The notes beneath the pieces are model-generated. The model worked only from the letters and a program-made list of their open reading frames with translations. It ran no database searches and had not been told where the DNA came from. Of a DNA stretch of 64,000 nucleotides, positions 11,430 through 31,489 are shown piece after piece. Position 1 is the first letter of the stretch; the number at the start of each line of letters is the position of its first letter. The DNA is from Paraspadella gotoi (lineage: Eukaryota > Chaetognatha). The stretch covers positions 25,738,767 to 25,802,766 of the forward strand of contig CM119265.1 in NCBI GenBank assembly GCA_051294375.1. Reading direction: 5' to 3'. The position numbers were made by a program, and so were the translations under genes.

Positions 11430-11690
11430 TTTCCCCCACCGCGAGACTCTCTCTCTTCCTCTCGCCCCGCCGCGCATGCGCCGGATCGAGAGAGAGAGAG
11501 GGAGAGAAGAGAGAGAGAGAGCGAGATAGGGAGAGAAGGAGAATCGGCTTAGGAAGATTGTCAATGCTCTGCGTCGTCAGCGGCGGCAGCAGCGGCGGCA
11601 GCGGCAGTCGGGGGCGGCGGCCGCGGCTTCGGCGGTAAGGGGCGCAGCGCCGGCGGCTTTTTTTTCCTTCACTTCTATGGCACAGCCAAA
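9688..11690. other. Intergenic region between the acidic/C-terminal-exon gene and the alpha-q gene
   Basis: A (GA)n tract fills 9684-9778. The middle is AT-rich with no convincing frame. A (CT)n tract occupies about 10862-10922, with further CT/GA runs at 11097-11165 and 11395-11525. From about 11570 the sequence turns GC- and CpG-rich (GGC/CAG repeats), the likely 5' leader of the alpha-q gene. No TATA box is obvious. Confidence 0.5.
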
Positions 11691-18238
<6,548 letters not shown>

Positions 18239-19345
18239 CTCCTATAAAAACTCTTCGTAGCTCCAACGTTTCTCGAAGTCACTCCTCAAATTTCGGTGTC
18301 GCTCGGCTCCCCGGACGTCGTTCACCGCAGCAGCAGCAAAAACGGAGGACGACCCTTTCTCCTTTTTTTCCCCTTTTTTTTCCTTTCCTCCCTTTCCTCC
18401 TTTCCTCCCTCTCGTTTCCTCTCTCCCTTCTTCCCCCCCTCCTCCCGGAAGCTTATCTATGCTGTCTCCCTCTCTCCCCCCCTTTTTTTTTCAAAAATAA
18501 AACAAACAAACAAATTCTAAACCTTTTTTTTTTTAAATGGGTTTCCAAAAAAAAAAAAACTTGAAGAGAAAAAAAAAGAATGAACTGCAGCTTGCAAAAA
18601 AAAAATCTGCGTTCGCTGTACTCTCCCGTTCGTTCGGTACAGTCGACGCCGTTTAACTCTTGTCACGCTTTTCTTCTCTCGTTGGTGTTTTTTTTTCTCT
18701 CTCGTCGCTTTAGGCGCGACCTACTGTGCCAGGAAAAATGTTTGTTTCCTCGTTCCTTTGACGAAATGTTAATTTAAAAATAAAATAGAAAAAATACACT
18801 AAAGTAAAAAAAAAAATGAGAGGATTGAATCGCAGTAATCGTAAATTAATATTATAATTATTATATGTACCGATTTCTTTTCTTTATTTTAAATAATGCG
18901 TTGAAATTAATTCTTCGTCTTCTTCCGCTTTCTTTTTTTTCTCCAACGTGACTTTTCCGCGCGATTTAAAAAATCCCCCGTTTTTTTTTGTTTGTTTTTT
19001 TGTAAACAATTTAAATAACAAATAAAAAGTTTTAAGGAAGAAATTCTGAAAATTTCTAAGGTTTAATTAAATCAGACAACTTTTTTTGTTACTTTTTTTT
19101 CCGTCGTCGAGTCCCACAATATCTTTCGTTCCAATCTAGTCTCAAAACAAAAACAAAAAAGATTAAAACTCTTTAAGTTCCATCGACCGTTTCTCTGGCG
19201 TCTCGGAATCCACTGTGCCGAAATTCCTCTCCAACGGGCGATCGAAGAGAAGGGAGGTTGCGCATTTAAACCTCGTGTGCGCAATGTGCAATGGCGCCAC
19301 GGTGTTGGAGGCCGATGTGGCACGATTCCTTGTCAATCGCACCAG

Positions 19346-19426
<81 letters not shown>

Positions 19427-19996
19427 CGTCGTTTCGGTCGCAGCGTCTCCAAGGACGCGTTGTCATGACGACGATGTTTACCGGCCAATCAGTCTGAGCA
19501 ACAGTTTCGGTTGTATCGTTTTTATTTGTTTTTTTTTTCTCATATATATCGAAGATAAAGAAACTAAAGGTTGAAAATGATCATCAATTAATTGTCCAAA
19601 GTTAATCAAGTCGTCAAATAAACCGTCGTTGTCAACTTTGTGACTTTTACTTCGTCGTCGTCGTCGTCATCGTCGTCATCGACGTTTCCCTAACGCCAGA
19701 TTCCGCGAAACGGTTTTGCCAAGCGAGATTTCACCGTTTGCGAGCTTCCTCGTTGACGCCGCCGACGCGCCCCCGAGGCGCCGCAGTGTCGCCGCCACTC
19801 CGCCAGGGCCCAAATTTTCCCCCCACCGCTCAAAAAAAAAATTAAACCATATTGCTAAGTTTCCGTACGCGTTCGAAAATCTTGAGCAGAATCAAAGTTT
19901 CGACGTATAAAAGATTCCTCGTTCAGAAATCTGAAGAGGAATTCTTTCCCCCCATTTTTCTCTCTCTCTGCTCCTCTCGCTCTCTCTCTCTCTCTC

Positions 19997-20055
<59 letters not shown>

Positions 20056-22619
20056 ATCTCTCTCTCTCTCTCCCAATTTTTTTTCGTTCCTTGTCAACCC
20101 ACTGTCCCTGCTCGTCCCCCCCAATTATTTCTTCATATAATCGACAGGTGTCTCGCCCCCCCTCTCCCCCGCTATCCATTTCCCCTCATTTGTCGCGTCA
20201 CGACGCCTTTTTCCTCGCGAAAAGAGACGATTTTAAAAAAAAAAACCTCAGTATGATATCAAGCTGTTGGAACTGATATGACTGCCATTGTAAACTTTAT
20301 GTAAATTACAAANNNNNNNNNNNNNNNNNNNNNNNNNCTCTCTCTCTCTCTCTCCTCTCTACTCTCTCTCTCCTCTCTCCTTCGTCTCTTCTCTCCCTCT
20401 CTTGCTCCTGTCTCTCTCTGTCCGGCGCGCGTCTCGTCGTCTGGCTGAGTCTCAATTCACCGTTGCCGAGCTTGCCTCGTTGACGCGCGCCGACGCGCCC
20501 CGCGAGGCGCCGCACGTGTCGCCGCCACTCGCCAGCGCCCAAATTTCCCCCCACCGCTCAAAAAAAAAAATTAAACCATATTTGCTAAGTTTTCCGTACG
20601 GTTCGAAAATCTTGAGCAGAATTCAAAGTTCGTACGTATAAAAGATCGCTCGTTCAGAAATCTGAAGAGAATTCTTTCCCCCCATTTCTCTCTGCGTCCC
20701 TCTGCTCTCTCGTCCTCTCTCTCTCTCTCTCTCTTCTCTCCTCTCTCTTCTCTCTCTTCTCTCTCTCTCTCTTCTCTCTCTCTCTCATCTCTCTCTCTCT
20801 CTCCCAATTTTTTGTCGTTCCTTGTCAACCCACTGTCCCTGCTGTCCCCCAATTATTCTTTCCGAATAATCGACAGGTGTCGCGCTCCCTTCCCCCGCTT
20901 CCATTTCCCTTCATGGACTCTCTTAAAAAAAAAAAAAACTACGTACGAAATAAATTTTAGTATCTTTTAAACCTCGTTAAATGTTGTCCTTTCTCGAACC
21001 TTCGTCTCATCGATTATTATTTTTTTCTCCCTTCTTTCTTTTCCTTCTTTTAAATATATATATATTTTGTAGTCCGAATTTGGCAGAATTTTCTAACATT
21101 AAAAGGAAATTTCGATTCATATTCAAACAATTTAGCTATCGGGGGAAACTTGATAAAGTTAAGTAAGACGATAAAATGTTTAAAAAAAATTTCTTAACTT
21201 TCTCTCGCGAGTTTTTTCTTTCTTTTTTTTTCTACTTCTTGCCTTTTCTTTCTTTCTGTCATTATATGATTTCTTTCTCTCTTTACATTCTTTCTTTCTT
21301 AACTTCTTTAGCATTCTTTCCCTTCCCATTCCATAGAATCAATACGGTCTCGGCTTTAATGATTATTTAGTGCTGTTAAAATAAATAAACGAGGCTGACG
21401 CTTCCGCATTTTTTTTTCTACTTGAATCGCGCAATACTTTTAATTTGTTCGAAAGTAAACGACAATGAACACTGCAGTCAACGACAACGACAGTAAAACC
21501 GACTGAAGTAAATGACAGTAACACTGAAGAGGATACTTAAGTAAACGACCACGACGCTGAAAGGGAACTGTCAACTAAACGACACCAATACTGAAATGGA
21601 CACTGACAACGACAAAGGCAACTGTGAAGTAAAGACAAGGACACTAAAATAGAAACTCAACGATAACAACCGACGAACATTCAACTAAATCTAAAATTAA
21701 ATGACAACTTAATAAAAAAATATAATGAGAGAGTGAATTCTACTTTTTAGGCGCAAATTAAATACCACCCCCAAAAAAATGAATGAATTCGTTAAGTTGA
21801 TATATAATTTTAATTTTCGCTTCTTTCTAGTCGCGCATTGTCCATTGCCCTCTTAAATTTTTTTTCGGGGTATTGAAGGCCCCTTTACCTATCCCTTCGA
21901 CCCTCCACCTCCCAATTCGTTCCCATTCTTCCGTCGTTCCTCTTCTCGTCGTTTGGGGTCGCGCGCGTTCGTCCGTCCATCACGTCTTTTGTTTTTTGTC
22001 TTCTTTTTTTTTTGCGACTGCTCTTTTATTTTTCGGTTGTTTTTTTTAAATTTTCGTTTTGTCATTTGTTTGTTTTGTTATAATTCAGTTTCTTCGAAAC
22101 GATACTGACGTTTGAAGTTTCGCTTCATTACAATTTCATACTTTCTCTCTAGTTATATATATATATATATTGACAACCTAGTGTTTAAGTAGTACATGAC
22201 ATAGTCGTTTGGACAAATTTAAATGGAAAGTCTTTTTTTTTTCTAATACGACGATGTTGCTCACTGACTCAAAAATAAAAGAATAATAAAAAAAAATATA
22301 TGATCTGAACATAAAGTGTATATTCGTTCGTACATCGAAAAAAAAGTCATTTAGTCATATATTTATCCATTTTTTTGTTTCCGTCGTTTTAAGTCAGTTA
22401 ATCTCTCCGCGCTATTTGTTAAAACTTTTTTTTTGTTGGAAAATGTCCATCGAATTTCTGTTAATTTACAATATTATCCAATTTGATTGCGAATTTCAAA
22501 CGATGCCGTTTTTTTTTATATTGTTCGACTTTCGTAGATTTTGTAAAAATGTATTTCAAGAGTTTTCGTTTTTAAGATACATTTTATATTTTAAAATTAA
22601 TTAGCAGAATTTCTCTCTC

Positions 22620-22661
<42 letters not shown>

Positions 22662-22775
22662 CTCTCTCTCTCAATCAGCATCATCCATGATTAATTCGTT
22701 TCGTATGTTGCTCCCCCCCTTCCCCCCGTTCATTTTTCTCCCTCCCCCTCGCCCGCCCCCGACGAGACATGAGAT

Positions 22776-22818
<43 letters not shown>

Positions 22819-23099
22819 TCTCTCTCCTCTCTCTCTCTCTCTCTTCTCTTTCCGTTCGGTGACCGCAAAATCAGAGCGCGAGTCACCCTCTCTATCTCTA
22901 TCCCTTTTTTTTTTTAATAAATCGATGTCGAAAGAAAAAAAAAATTGAAAAATTTCAAGACGCGAGTTTCAGAATAAAATTTAACAATTTCTGTCGCGTA
23001 TATGATTATGAATGATAATTAGTTGTGCTTTTTTTTCGAGCCCTCCTCTTTACTTCCCTCGGGCCTCTTTTCACTTTTTCCCGAAATTTTCTTCTCTCT

Positions 23100-23178
<79 letters not shown>

Positions 23179-24084
23179 CTCCTCTTACCTGATATTTGTA
23201 AACCCGCCCCAAATCTTCGCCAAATTGAAAAAAAACTAATTGCTTGTTTTTTGTTTTTTTTGTTTTAAGTTTAGTGATAAAGATTAATTGTTATAAAATT
23301 GCCAAACTGAGGCGCATTGACCGGTCTCTATCTCTCTCTTTTTTTATTGTATCGTCTCGTTTCTCTTCTGCTTTTTTTTTGTCCGATAAAATACAAATTT
23401 CGAAGATTTTTTTTGTTTCACGTTTAGAAAAAAAAAACCCTTTAATTCTGTGAGCCAAAAAAAAATTATAAACAAGAATGTTTAGTACGACGTTTCCGGC
23501 GATTCTCACCAGTTCACTGGTGAACAGATAACAAAAATACAAATTGATCCAATTTAGTGAATTTTTTTTTCCTTTTTCGTTTGTAGGTTACTTTTCCTTG
23601 TCTTTTTAAACAAAAATCTGATTATTATTAAAATATGCCTCTCCTTATTGTAATTTTTTTTTTCGTTTTTGATTGTCGTGAGTCAACCGTGAATAGACAG
23701 TCACAACTAAAAGAAAAATAGCTTTGTACCCGCTCTCCGAGTTTCTACCTAGAAAAATTTTTTTTAAAAAAACTTCTCAATCACAATGTACTCAGAAATG
23801 CTTGTAAAACCGATTAATCTTTACTCAAGAGTTCAAAATGCAGAGTTTTAATTTGACCATTGGAGAAAATCAACGTGTAGTGTAAAATTGGCAGTAAAGT
23901 AGAAAAACACGTGAAAACGGATGAATGTTTTAGGACGGTAAAAAAAAAAAACAAACGCGTTTGTAGATCGATATCTGTGTGATGAGATCGCGGTGCAGTA
24001 AAGTCTCCTCGATAATACATTCCAACAGTATCGATTAAAATAAACGGATCAGCCGCCCCCCCCCCGCTTTCATAATTCCTAAGA
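18239..24084. other. Gene-poor region after alpha-q
   Basis: The start is probably alpha-q 3' UTR, with AATAAA-type signals near 18498 and 18778. (CT)n tracts lie at 19349-19423, 19975-20060, 22612-22672, 22778-22850 and 23094-23175. The sequence is otherwise AT-rich, with no frame showing protein-like codon use. Its right end precedes the minus-strand gene ending at 24085. Confidence 0.5.
19700..20930. repeat. Duplicated ~550-bp segment on both sides of a 25-N gap
   Basis: 19730-20240 and 20440-20930 share the gttgacg-ccgccgacgcgcccc block, aaattaaaccatattgctaa, cttgagcagaat-caaag, the (CT)n tract and ccaattttttgtcgttccttg, but differ by many single-base indels. N-run: 20313-20337. This looks like one locus represented twice with poor consensus. 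Confidence 0.75.
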
Positions 24085-26404
24085 TCACGTGACCGCCTCC
24101 CCGCCGGCTCTATCGCCAGCGACGTCGGCGACGACCGTTTTGAGCAGCGCCATCGTCGGGGCGGCGACGGGAAAGCGTCGAGGCAGAAGGGGTTCCACGC
24201 GGAGAGGCTGAGCGTAATATTTAAACTCTTCGGCGAAATCGCGTCGAATCTGGTTGTAAAAAGGGGGGCGAGGGGGGGGGGAGAGGGATTACCGTTCTTG
24301 TTATGGCTTTTTTTTTATTTTAGTTTTTTGTTTATGTTTATTTTTAAGTCAGTTTTTATACCTTTGTTAATTTTTTTTTTTATTTTTTGTGGGTTGAGTG
24401 ACTATAAAACTGACATATTATATTTCAGTACAATGTGAACAAAGGTACGACCAAACGAACGAGGGCACCAACGAACAATTAAACTAGCGAACGAACGAAC
24501 CAAACCAAATATAATTTCAACTCACCAGCCTGGCCAAGTTTTTATCGTGCTGCAAAGTCACCCTCACGATCGAGAGCCTTCGAAATAAGTCGACGGCCTC
24601 TTCCGGTGACATCTCTCGATCCTCCAGGATCCGCGAGAACATCCGCCGCAGCATGGCCTTGAAAAACGCCGCTGCGCCCTGCTGCGCGCCCAGCAGGTCC
24701 AGCAGCAGCCTGAGATTAAGGGCGTCGGCGTCGTACTTGGCCATTTCGCAGAGGCGGAATAGCAGAGCAGCGGCTGCGAGCGTTGATTCGGCGGCGAGGC
24801 TTTGGAGATCATCGTCGTCGTCATCGTCGTCGACGACGCCGCAAAGCGTCAGCGCCGTCAGCAGCCGCCGCAGAAACCGCCAGTCGTCGGCGCGAAAGAA
24901 TTCGAGTCGTTCGGGCATCAATTCCGTGTCATCCAACATCTCGCCGAGAGTCGAAGCGACCGCGACGCCGAGTTCGAGCGCGTCTAGACGATTCGGCGCC
25001 GCAGAGGTGCCGTTTGAAGGCGTCGGCGCCGCGAAAATTTCCTCCATTTTGCCGACGAGGAATTCAGCCAGATTCGTTCGACGCCAGAAGAGTTTTTTGA
25101 GGGCGAAGTTGCGGCTGGCGCCCAGACGGAGCTCCTGCAGCAGGCGGTAGACCTGCTCGATCGACTCGTCCGTTTGTCGAGACGCCAGCGTCAGGATCTC
25201 GCGAACAAGTTGAGCAAAGAGGCTCTCCGTTTTGGCCGCGTCTCTGAAAGTTGGACGGGGGCGTGAAATATAAATTTATTTAAATTTCATATGGTACAAC
25301 CAATATAAAAATTATCCATTGATTTAATAAACAAGCTCCCTTGCCCCTGACTTTGTCCAATGGACAGGCTTTGGAAGTTTACGGCCTCCATCACGCATAA
25401 AAGATAATTACATCTCAGGATCCTGAAAACTTTTCAATCAATATACTCTCACAGTCTCGTTTATTAACTCCCAGAGTTTCTGGCTTCTCTATCAAAGAAT
25501 GTTTCAAGTGTATGAAAAGACCATTCATTGAATTATTATTATTATTATTTTATTATTCAGAAATATCCTTATATTCCACGCAAGTTTCTCGCCGACTGAC
25601 TTTAGACAGCCGAGATAGTGTCTTCATATTCCCACCCCTCTTATACGAGGGAATAACGTTGTAGTTAAGAATATTTCGCTAGTTTACTATCATTTCCCCT
25701 GAAATATTTGTGTATAACACTCTGGGCTGAAGATGACTTCTGAAACCCGCTCTAGCAGCCTCCGGGACTCTGGTTTAACACATGGAGCCTTTGCAACACT
25801 TGTGATAATAATATATATAAGAGACTCATCAAAAAGAAGTTCAAATGATACTTTTAATTCACCCAAAGGGTGGTGGGCCAATCCCGGAGGTACTGCAATA
25901 CCGGGCTGACCCGTGGAGGAGGCCGTGCAAGCACTGAGCGCTCCTCCGATGCTGAAAAATCAGTTTAATATTCTGGGCCCGCAGTGCGAACCGTATCAGA
26001 TATTAAGCTGATAAGAACAGATACTACACTTTGATCTTAGCCAAAAGGCCGAGAAGCGATGTTGACGACAAAAAATAAAATCAATTTGTTTCTTAGAATA
26101 TTGCTGAAAGTCTCGCTTGTCTTAATTTGAATCTAATAAAATTAAGACTTCTTACTTTTTGATTAGGTATAAAAATTCAAATCAAATGACATTATAATTA
26201 AAAAAAATTGTTTATAAAAGTAATACTAGAAAAGAAATTAATTTTAAAAATATTGTTTCAGAGCATAAGATATCAGTTAAAACTGATAATTTTTTTAAAA
26301 TTTTCTTTTTCTTGATTGTATGTAAATGAGCTCATGTACTTGTTTTGAAATAAAAACAAAAGCCATTTCGGCCGTATTTTCCCAGAAGGCCCCAGTAATC
26401 CTTA

Positions 26405-26467
<63 letters not shown>

Positions 26468-26764
26468 CTCTCTTAACCTGGAGCCTTTGGTCGGCCTGCT
26501 GGCCAACGGTTCGTCCAGAGCGAGGGTTCCCTTGAGATGAATGTTGCTCCAAACTGACCACATGAAGGAGATCATGGGAGAGTCTTTGTTCAGGATGTAG
26601 AGATCGAGGGTTCGGTCGCTGGGAGCGCCGCCGCCGCTGACGACGCCGCCCGACTCGAAACCGGCGTCATCGTCGTCGCCGATTGACGAAGTTCTTCGAC
26701 GTCCGGCGTCGAAAGACAAAATACGCGCCGGTTTGACGCCGGCCGCGCCGAGAGAGCGACGTCC

Positions 26765-26795
<31 letters not shown>

Positions 26796-27998
26796 TCGAC
26801 GCCCGAGAGGCTGAGTCGCGGCGACGGTAAATCGCGCGGCGTCGGCGGTAGAGGAAGGCGCCGGCCGCTGGGAGGTTTGTCGCCTTCTTCGACGAAAACG
26901 ACGGAGCGCCGCGTCGTCGTCGTCGTCGTCGTCGTCTTCTTCCCGTCGTCCACCTTCTCTCGTCCTCCATAGATCAGCGAAAGACGCCTCAAGTCGTCCG
27001 TCGGCAAAGAGCTCGTCAGCGGTCGGTCGTTGGCGGGCAAATGACGACCGACAGAATTGCCCGACGATGACGATTCAGATTCGACGCCGGACGACGAATC
27101 CGTTGAGTCGGCTTCGATCTTGGAACGACTTGTCGGCTTTACCCGACGTGCGGTTTGACCGACAATCACGTCGGTCTCGTCGCTGAAGGCGCGACGAGGA
27201 GTTCGGAGGGAGACTTCGGAGGAAGAGGATCGTCGGAGGCCGCCGCCGCCGCCGCCGAGCTCTTCGAACAGCAGCCGATTGTGCAGCGCCGACGGCAGGA
27301 AAGCGACGACGCCGGAGACGGAATTCCGCGGGGAAGACTTGAAGTCGCTCGTCGAGATGCGTCGAAGTCGAGGGGATTTGGAGGAATCGTCGGGTCTTGA
27401 GGATTTTTGAGGGAATTTGAATATTCTCTCTCTTGCTCTCATTCTCCTTCCTTCCTCCTTCCTTCCTTCCTTTCCTTCCTTCCTTCCTTCCTTCCTTCCT
27501 TCCTTCCTTCCTTCCCTTCTCCTTCCTTCCTTCCTTCCTTCCTTCTTCCTTCCTTCTTTCTTCTTTCTTTCTTCTTCTTTCTTTCTTTTCTTCTTTCTCT
27601 CTTTCACTCCCACATCTGTCGATCAAATAATAGAACCCGAGAACGCCTAACCTGCCATCGTCGACGAAGGTGATCTGGATGTGCTGTACGGTCTTGGCCA
27701 CGTGCTCGTCAAGAAAGTCGGGCAGGTGACGAACGAGTTGGATGCCCGACGCCCGTCGGAGATCCGCCAGGAGACGTGGATTGCGGGGAGTCGGGTTGTC
27801 GATGGAGTAGACCAAAGCGTCCGTCAGAGCGACGTACTTTAGAGCCTTTAGGGCAATCGATCGATCAGTCAATCAAGGTATCATTATCGATCAAAAGAAA
27901 TCAATAATTGATGGTAAAATAAATCAAACAACTAATCATTTAAACAACCAATAGATTGATAATTCATGCAATCCGACATTCGAACAAACTTATTAGTA

Positions 27999-28029
<31 letters not shown>

Positions 28030-28226
28030 CAATCAACCTTGTTTTCCCCTGCCCCGTCCACAATCGCCGTCTCGTAGCATCGAAGTTTTTCAAATGAGTC
28101 AACTTCCAAAATTTTTCTCAAAAAAGTTTCCAGTTTTTCGTTTTTCTTGAAAGAGCGGCGGGTTCCGGAGACGGCCGAAGCGGCAGCGGCGGTAGCGGTA
28201 GTGGCGGTAGCGGAAGGTGAGGTCAT
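24085..28226 (-). CDS. Five-exon gene resembling vertebrate C12orf56 (uncharacterised)
   Basis: Exons on the minus strand: 28226-28038, 27845-27652, 27395-26478, 25243-24526, 24249-24085 (stop TGA). All join in phase, giving about 677 residues. N-terminal blocks are KNEKLETFLRKILEVDSF, KYVALTDALVYSIDNPTP and LVRHLPDFLDEHVAKTVQHI. The large exon is low-complexity (Ser, Asp, Thr and Asn runs) and ends ISFMWSVWSNIHLKGTLALD. The next exon is helical and leucine-rich (EQVYRLLQELRLGASRNFAL, KLFWRRTNLAEFLVGKMEE). From memory this order fits C12orf56, whose function is unknown to me; I could not align it. The acceptor at 27845 (cctaaag) is pyrimidine-poor. The start at 28226 is the only ATG ahead of the conserved part. 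Confidence 0.65.
25288..25545 (+). repeat. Interspersed repeat family A, longest uninterrupted copy
   Basis: From tggtacaaccaatataaaaa through ggcctccatcacgcataaaa, cagtctcgtttattaactcc and ctctatcaaagaatgtttca to gaaaagaccattcattg. It serves as reference for the copy split by the element at 5488-7030. Confidence 0.8.
25868..26060 (-). ncRNA. RNU2: U2 spliceosomal snRNA
   Basis: Reading the minus strand from 26060 gives ATCGCTTCTCGGCCTTTTGG, then CTAAGATCAAAGTGTAGTAT and CTGTTCTTATCAGCTTAATA, the universally conserved U2 5' domain. It includes the GUAGUA branch-point-recognition element. Stem regions IIa/IIb and a 3' part ending GGATTGGCCCACCACCC follow, for a length near 190 nt. The Sm site is slightly unusual (GATTTTTCAG). 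It lies on the same strand as, and inside the third intron of, the C12orf56-like gene. The intact conserved core suggests a functional copy, but a recent pseudogene cannot be excluded. Confidence 0.93.
26409..26464 (+). repeat. (CT)n microsatellite beside the donor at 26478
   Basis: Pure CT run in the intron, 14 bases from the minus-strand splice donor gttaag. Confidence 0.9.
27445..27605 (+). repeat. (CTTC)n microsatellite
   Basis: Long tract of ccttccttcctt grading into ctttcttc, filling most of the short intron between 27652 and 27395. Confidence 0.9.
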
Positions 28227-28356
28227 TATAAAAAGAGGTGAGTGAAGGGGATGAAGAAAATGGGGAAAGGGCGACTGACAGCAATTGGTGAGTTCGTAGA
28301 GAAAAGGAAGAAAAGAAGAAGGTAAGTTCCGCCGTAATGGACAGGGTCATCGAATC

Positions 28357-28448
28357 ATGGCGAGGCGTTGGAACGCGATGCTGCGCATGGTGCAGTATTT
28401 CATGGTGCGACGTTTCGAGACGGTGGGAAATAAGAAAGTCGAATTAAG
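28357..28448 (+). CDS. Possible first exon of a divergent plus-strand gene
   Basis: ATG at 28357 opens MARRWNAMLRMVQYFMVRRF and continues to VGNKKVEL before a strong donor (aag|gtaagt). It starts only ~130 bp from the minus-strand gene's ATG, as a bidirectional promoter would produce. The peptide is basic and amphipathic. No downstream exon was identified, so this is weak. Confidence 0.3.
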
Positions 28449-28537
28449 GTAAGTTTCGTCGAAAAAAGGACGAACGTAAAACAGAGTCGATGACGACGAC
28501 AATCTAAAAATAACCACGTAGTCGGTTTATGTCAAAG

Positions 28538-28538
28538 C

Positions 28539-28615
<77 letters not shown>

Positions 28616-28643
28616 GATGATGATGATGATGATGACGATGATG
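28538..28643 (+). repeat. (GAT)n microsatellite
   Basis: Nearly uninterrupted gatgatgat for about 105 bp. Confidence 0.95.
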
Positions 28644-28749
28644 AACGCTTCGACTCGCGTGTCTCTCTGTCCATCGGACTGACCTGTCACGAAGGTTGAG
28701 CATTAGAATGTTTTATCAGTATTGTGACAATTTATACCGACTAAATTTG

Positions 28750-28886
28750 AAAAAAAATGTTAAAAATTCGCCGAACCCGAATCAGATGTCCATTTTTCGA
28801 TTCGATGCTCTTTTGTTAAAAGAGAGAAAAATTCTAATTGCAGAATTCGAAAGAATTAGTATATGGGGAGAACGATGGTTTAAATA

Positions 28887-28969
<83 letters not shown>

Positions 28970-30969
28970 CGAGAAGAGAGAGAGAGAGATTGGCGTGCTG
29001 CCCCCCGGTTTCTATTATTTTCTTTTCTTTTTTTTGAGTGGAGATGTTGAGACGTTGTCTGGAAGTGAAATTTTAAGAGTGGAACGAATTGCGTCATTTT
29101 CATGTTTAATTTGATAAACTTATTTTAAACTGAGTTTAAAAAAAGGGAGACCCGCGGAAAGTAAAATAGACGTTCTCCTGATCGACAAGAAATATAATCT
29201 TTTTTTATTTAAAAAAAAATTATTTTACAAAAAAAATTATTTTAATTCCTTTCATTTATATTTAATATTTTTATCATGACGTTGAGAAATTATTCAGTTT
29301 CTTTGACCTTTAAAACATTGATCGAAACTTGATTAAATTCCGATTTCGCACGAAAATTTTCTTCTGAAGAAATTAAAATTCGTCTTTCATTTCTAAGATT
29401 CAATTTGATCGACTTTTTAATCAACGGAAAAACTCCGTAATTATCCGGAATAGGTCCAGTCGTCAATTTTGACCAAAATAAAAAATCCCCATTATATTTT
29501 TTTACAGAAAAACAAAAAAAGAATAAAAAGAGAACGCGACCCAAACGCGTGTTGCGTGGAAACCAACAAACAATCGATTTTTATCTTAACTTAAGCTCGA
29601 AAAATAAGACGGAACTACTCGGGCGCCTCCTCTTAAGCAAATAAGCTTATCGTATCGGAAAAGTTGGTATAAAAAAGTCAGAATGGAACTGGATAGCGTA
29701 ACTGAAGATTTAGTATAGCATAGCATATGAGGAATTCATAGATGTAGCACTTTAGTAGCGTCGTAGATCTACCCACTAATATTATCATGTCAGGTTGTCC
29801 GTGTCTCCGTGTGTCCGTGAGCCGATGTCCGTGAGCCTGTTGGAGTCCGAGGCGAAGGGGGTGCCGTGGCAAGCAATCGTCAGACCAATGTTGTCTTTCT
29901 CTTGATGCCTTGGTTTATCAAAAGTTGTAAATTAGCCCATCCTTAAATTCACAACTACAAGCCAACAATATTAAAAATTAAGACATGAAAGTCTTAATTT
30001 TTATATAAAACTCAAGAAAAATCGTGCGCGCAAATTGCAAAATCTAAATAGAAAGTCGACAAAAGAAAAGTAAGTTTTTACTGTCAGACTTTGCAAAACC
30101 AATCATGCACTCGCATCAAGACAATAGACAAGAGAAAACGTTTTAAAAAATTCGAAGTTTTCACCCAAATTTGAAATATTTCGATTTTTTTTTTCTGTAG
30201 ACAAATCAGCCAGTTCAAAGTCAGGGGCCAGATAGTTTATTAAGTAAATGAATGGGATAATCTTTACATTGTTTGCAGTAATTTCATAAAAGTATATATA
30301 TATATGGCTCGCAGAGATTCATTCTTTACGAAATTTCGCTTAAATTTTACCTTTCGCCGTATCAACTAGTGTTTATTGTAATAATAATTGTTTATAATAC
30401 AATAATCAATTAATCATTCGTAATTTCAATCAATGTTAACTAAGCGACGAAGAAGAGGCTATTGTCGTCTGCTCGTCAACTTCGCCGACATTTTGTTTTG
30501 TTTTTTCTTCGATTTTGTTTATTTTTGTTTTGTCGTTAATTAATTCCCCCTTCGCGTTGACGGAAAGAGGCACAAGAGACGGACGAGAGCAGATTGAGAG
30601 GAGCACGGAGAGAGAGGAGAGAGAGAGGATGAGAGAGAGAGAGAGAGAGAGAGAGACCGAGCAGAGTAGCAGCAGAGAGAGGAGAGAGGAGCAGAGGAGA
30701 GCACGAACGACGAGAAAGTAGACGATGATAGAAATGAGCGAGACGCAGAGTAGAGCAGAGACAGAGAGGAGAGAAAAAGATAAAAAAGTTTGCACTGCAA
30801 CGATAAGATTTTTATGACTTTAAGCTTGTGTTCTAGAAAAGCTCGACCTTCGAATTAGTAAAACCCCTTTGTCGTTGTTGTTGTCGTTGTCGTTGTAAAA
30901 GTCAATTCAACGACTTGAGGACATTAGGAGACAATGCCCCATCAGGAAAAACTCTCTCTCTCTCTCTCA

Positions 30970-31014
<45 letters not shown>

Positions 31015-31489
31015 ACATTACACCCATCAAACCATTTTGTTTTAAACTTAATTTAACCTTTAATAAATTTAATAAAAACAAGGTCCTATCTAAAAATAAA
31101 CTCTTTGCACCGGCTGTCTCTCTTCTCATCGAACGACCCTTGATAATCAATAAATCTTTTCGCCTGTCTCATTTTTATTCTCTCTTCCCAAAATTGGCAA
31201 CAAAAAATAATAACAAGAGCGAGAGAGAAAATTAAAAGTTAGATATTTTAACAAATTAGTTAACCGTGGAACTATGTAAAACCGCTTGCGATAAATATGC
31301 ACACAAAAAAAAATAAAAGATGAAGAAAAAATGAAAAAAAAAGTAACTAAGAAGTGCGATCCCCACCTTATATATTATAATATATAATATATAAGGCCTT
31401 AGTCTAAAAAGCCCCTTCATTAATCGACTCTCGTTGAGGATATATAATGTTATATATATATTAAGGCGGGTCAAAATTGAACACTTTTT
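28750..31489. repeat. Left arm of a large palindrome
   Basis: Its reverse complement reappears at 32166-34790, for example ggttcggcgaatttttaaca, the gtgtccgtgagccgatgtcc block, and aaggcgggtcaaaattgaac at the inner end. Arms differ by small indels and (CT)n lengths. The arms hold (GA)n and (CT)n tracts and a family-A fragment; no conserved gene is seen. Confidence 0.9.
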
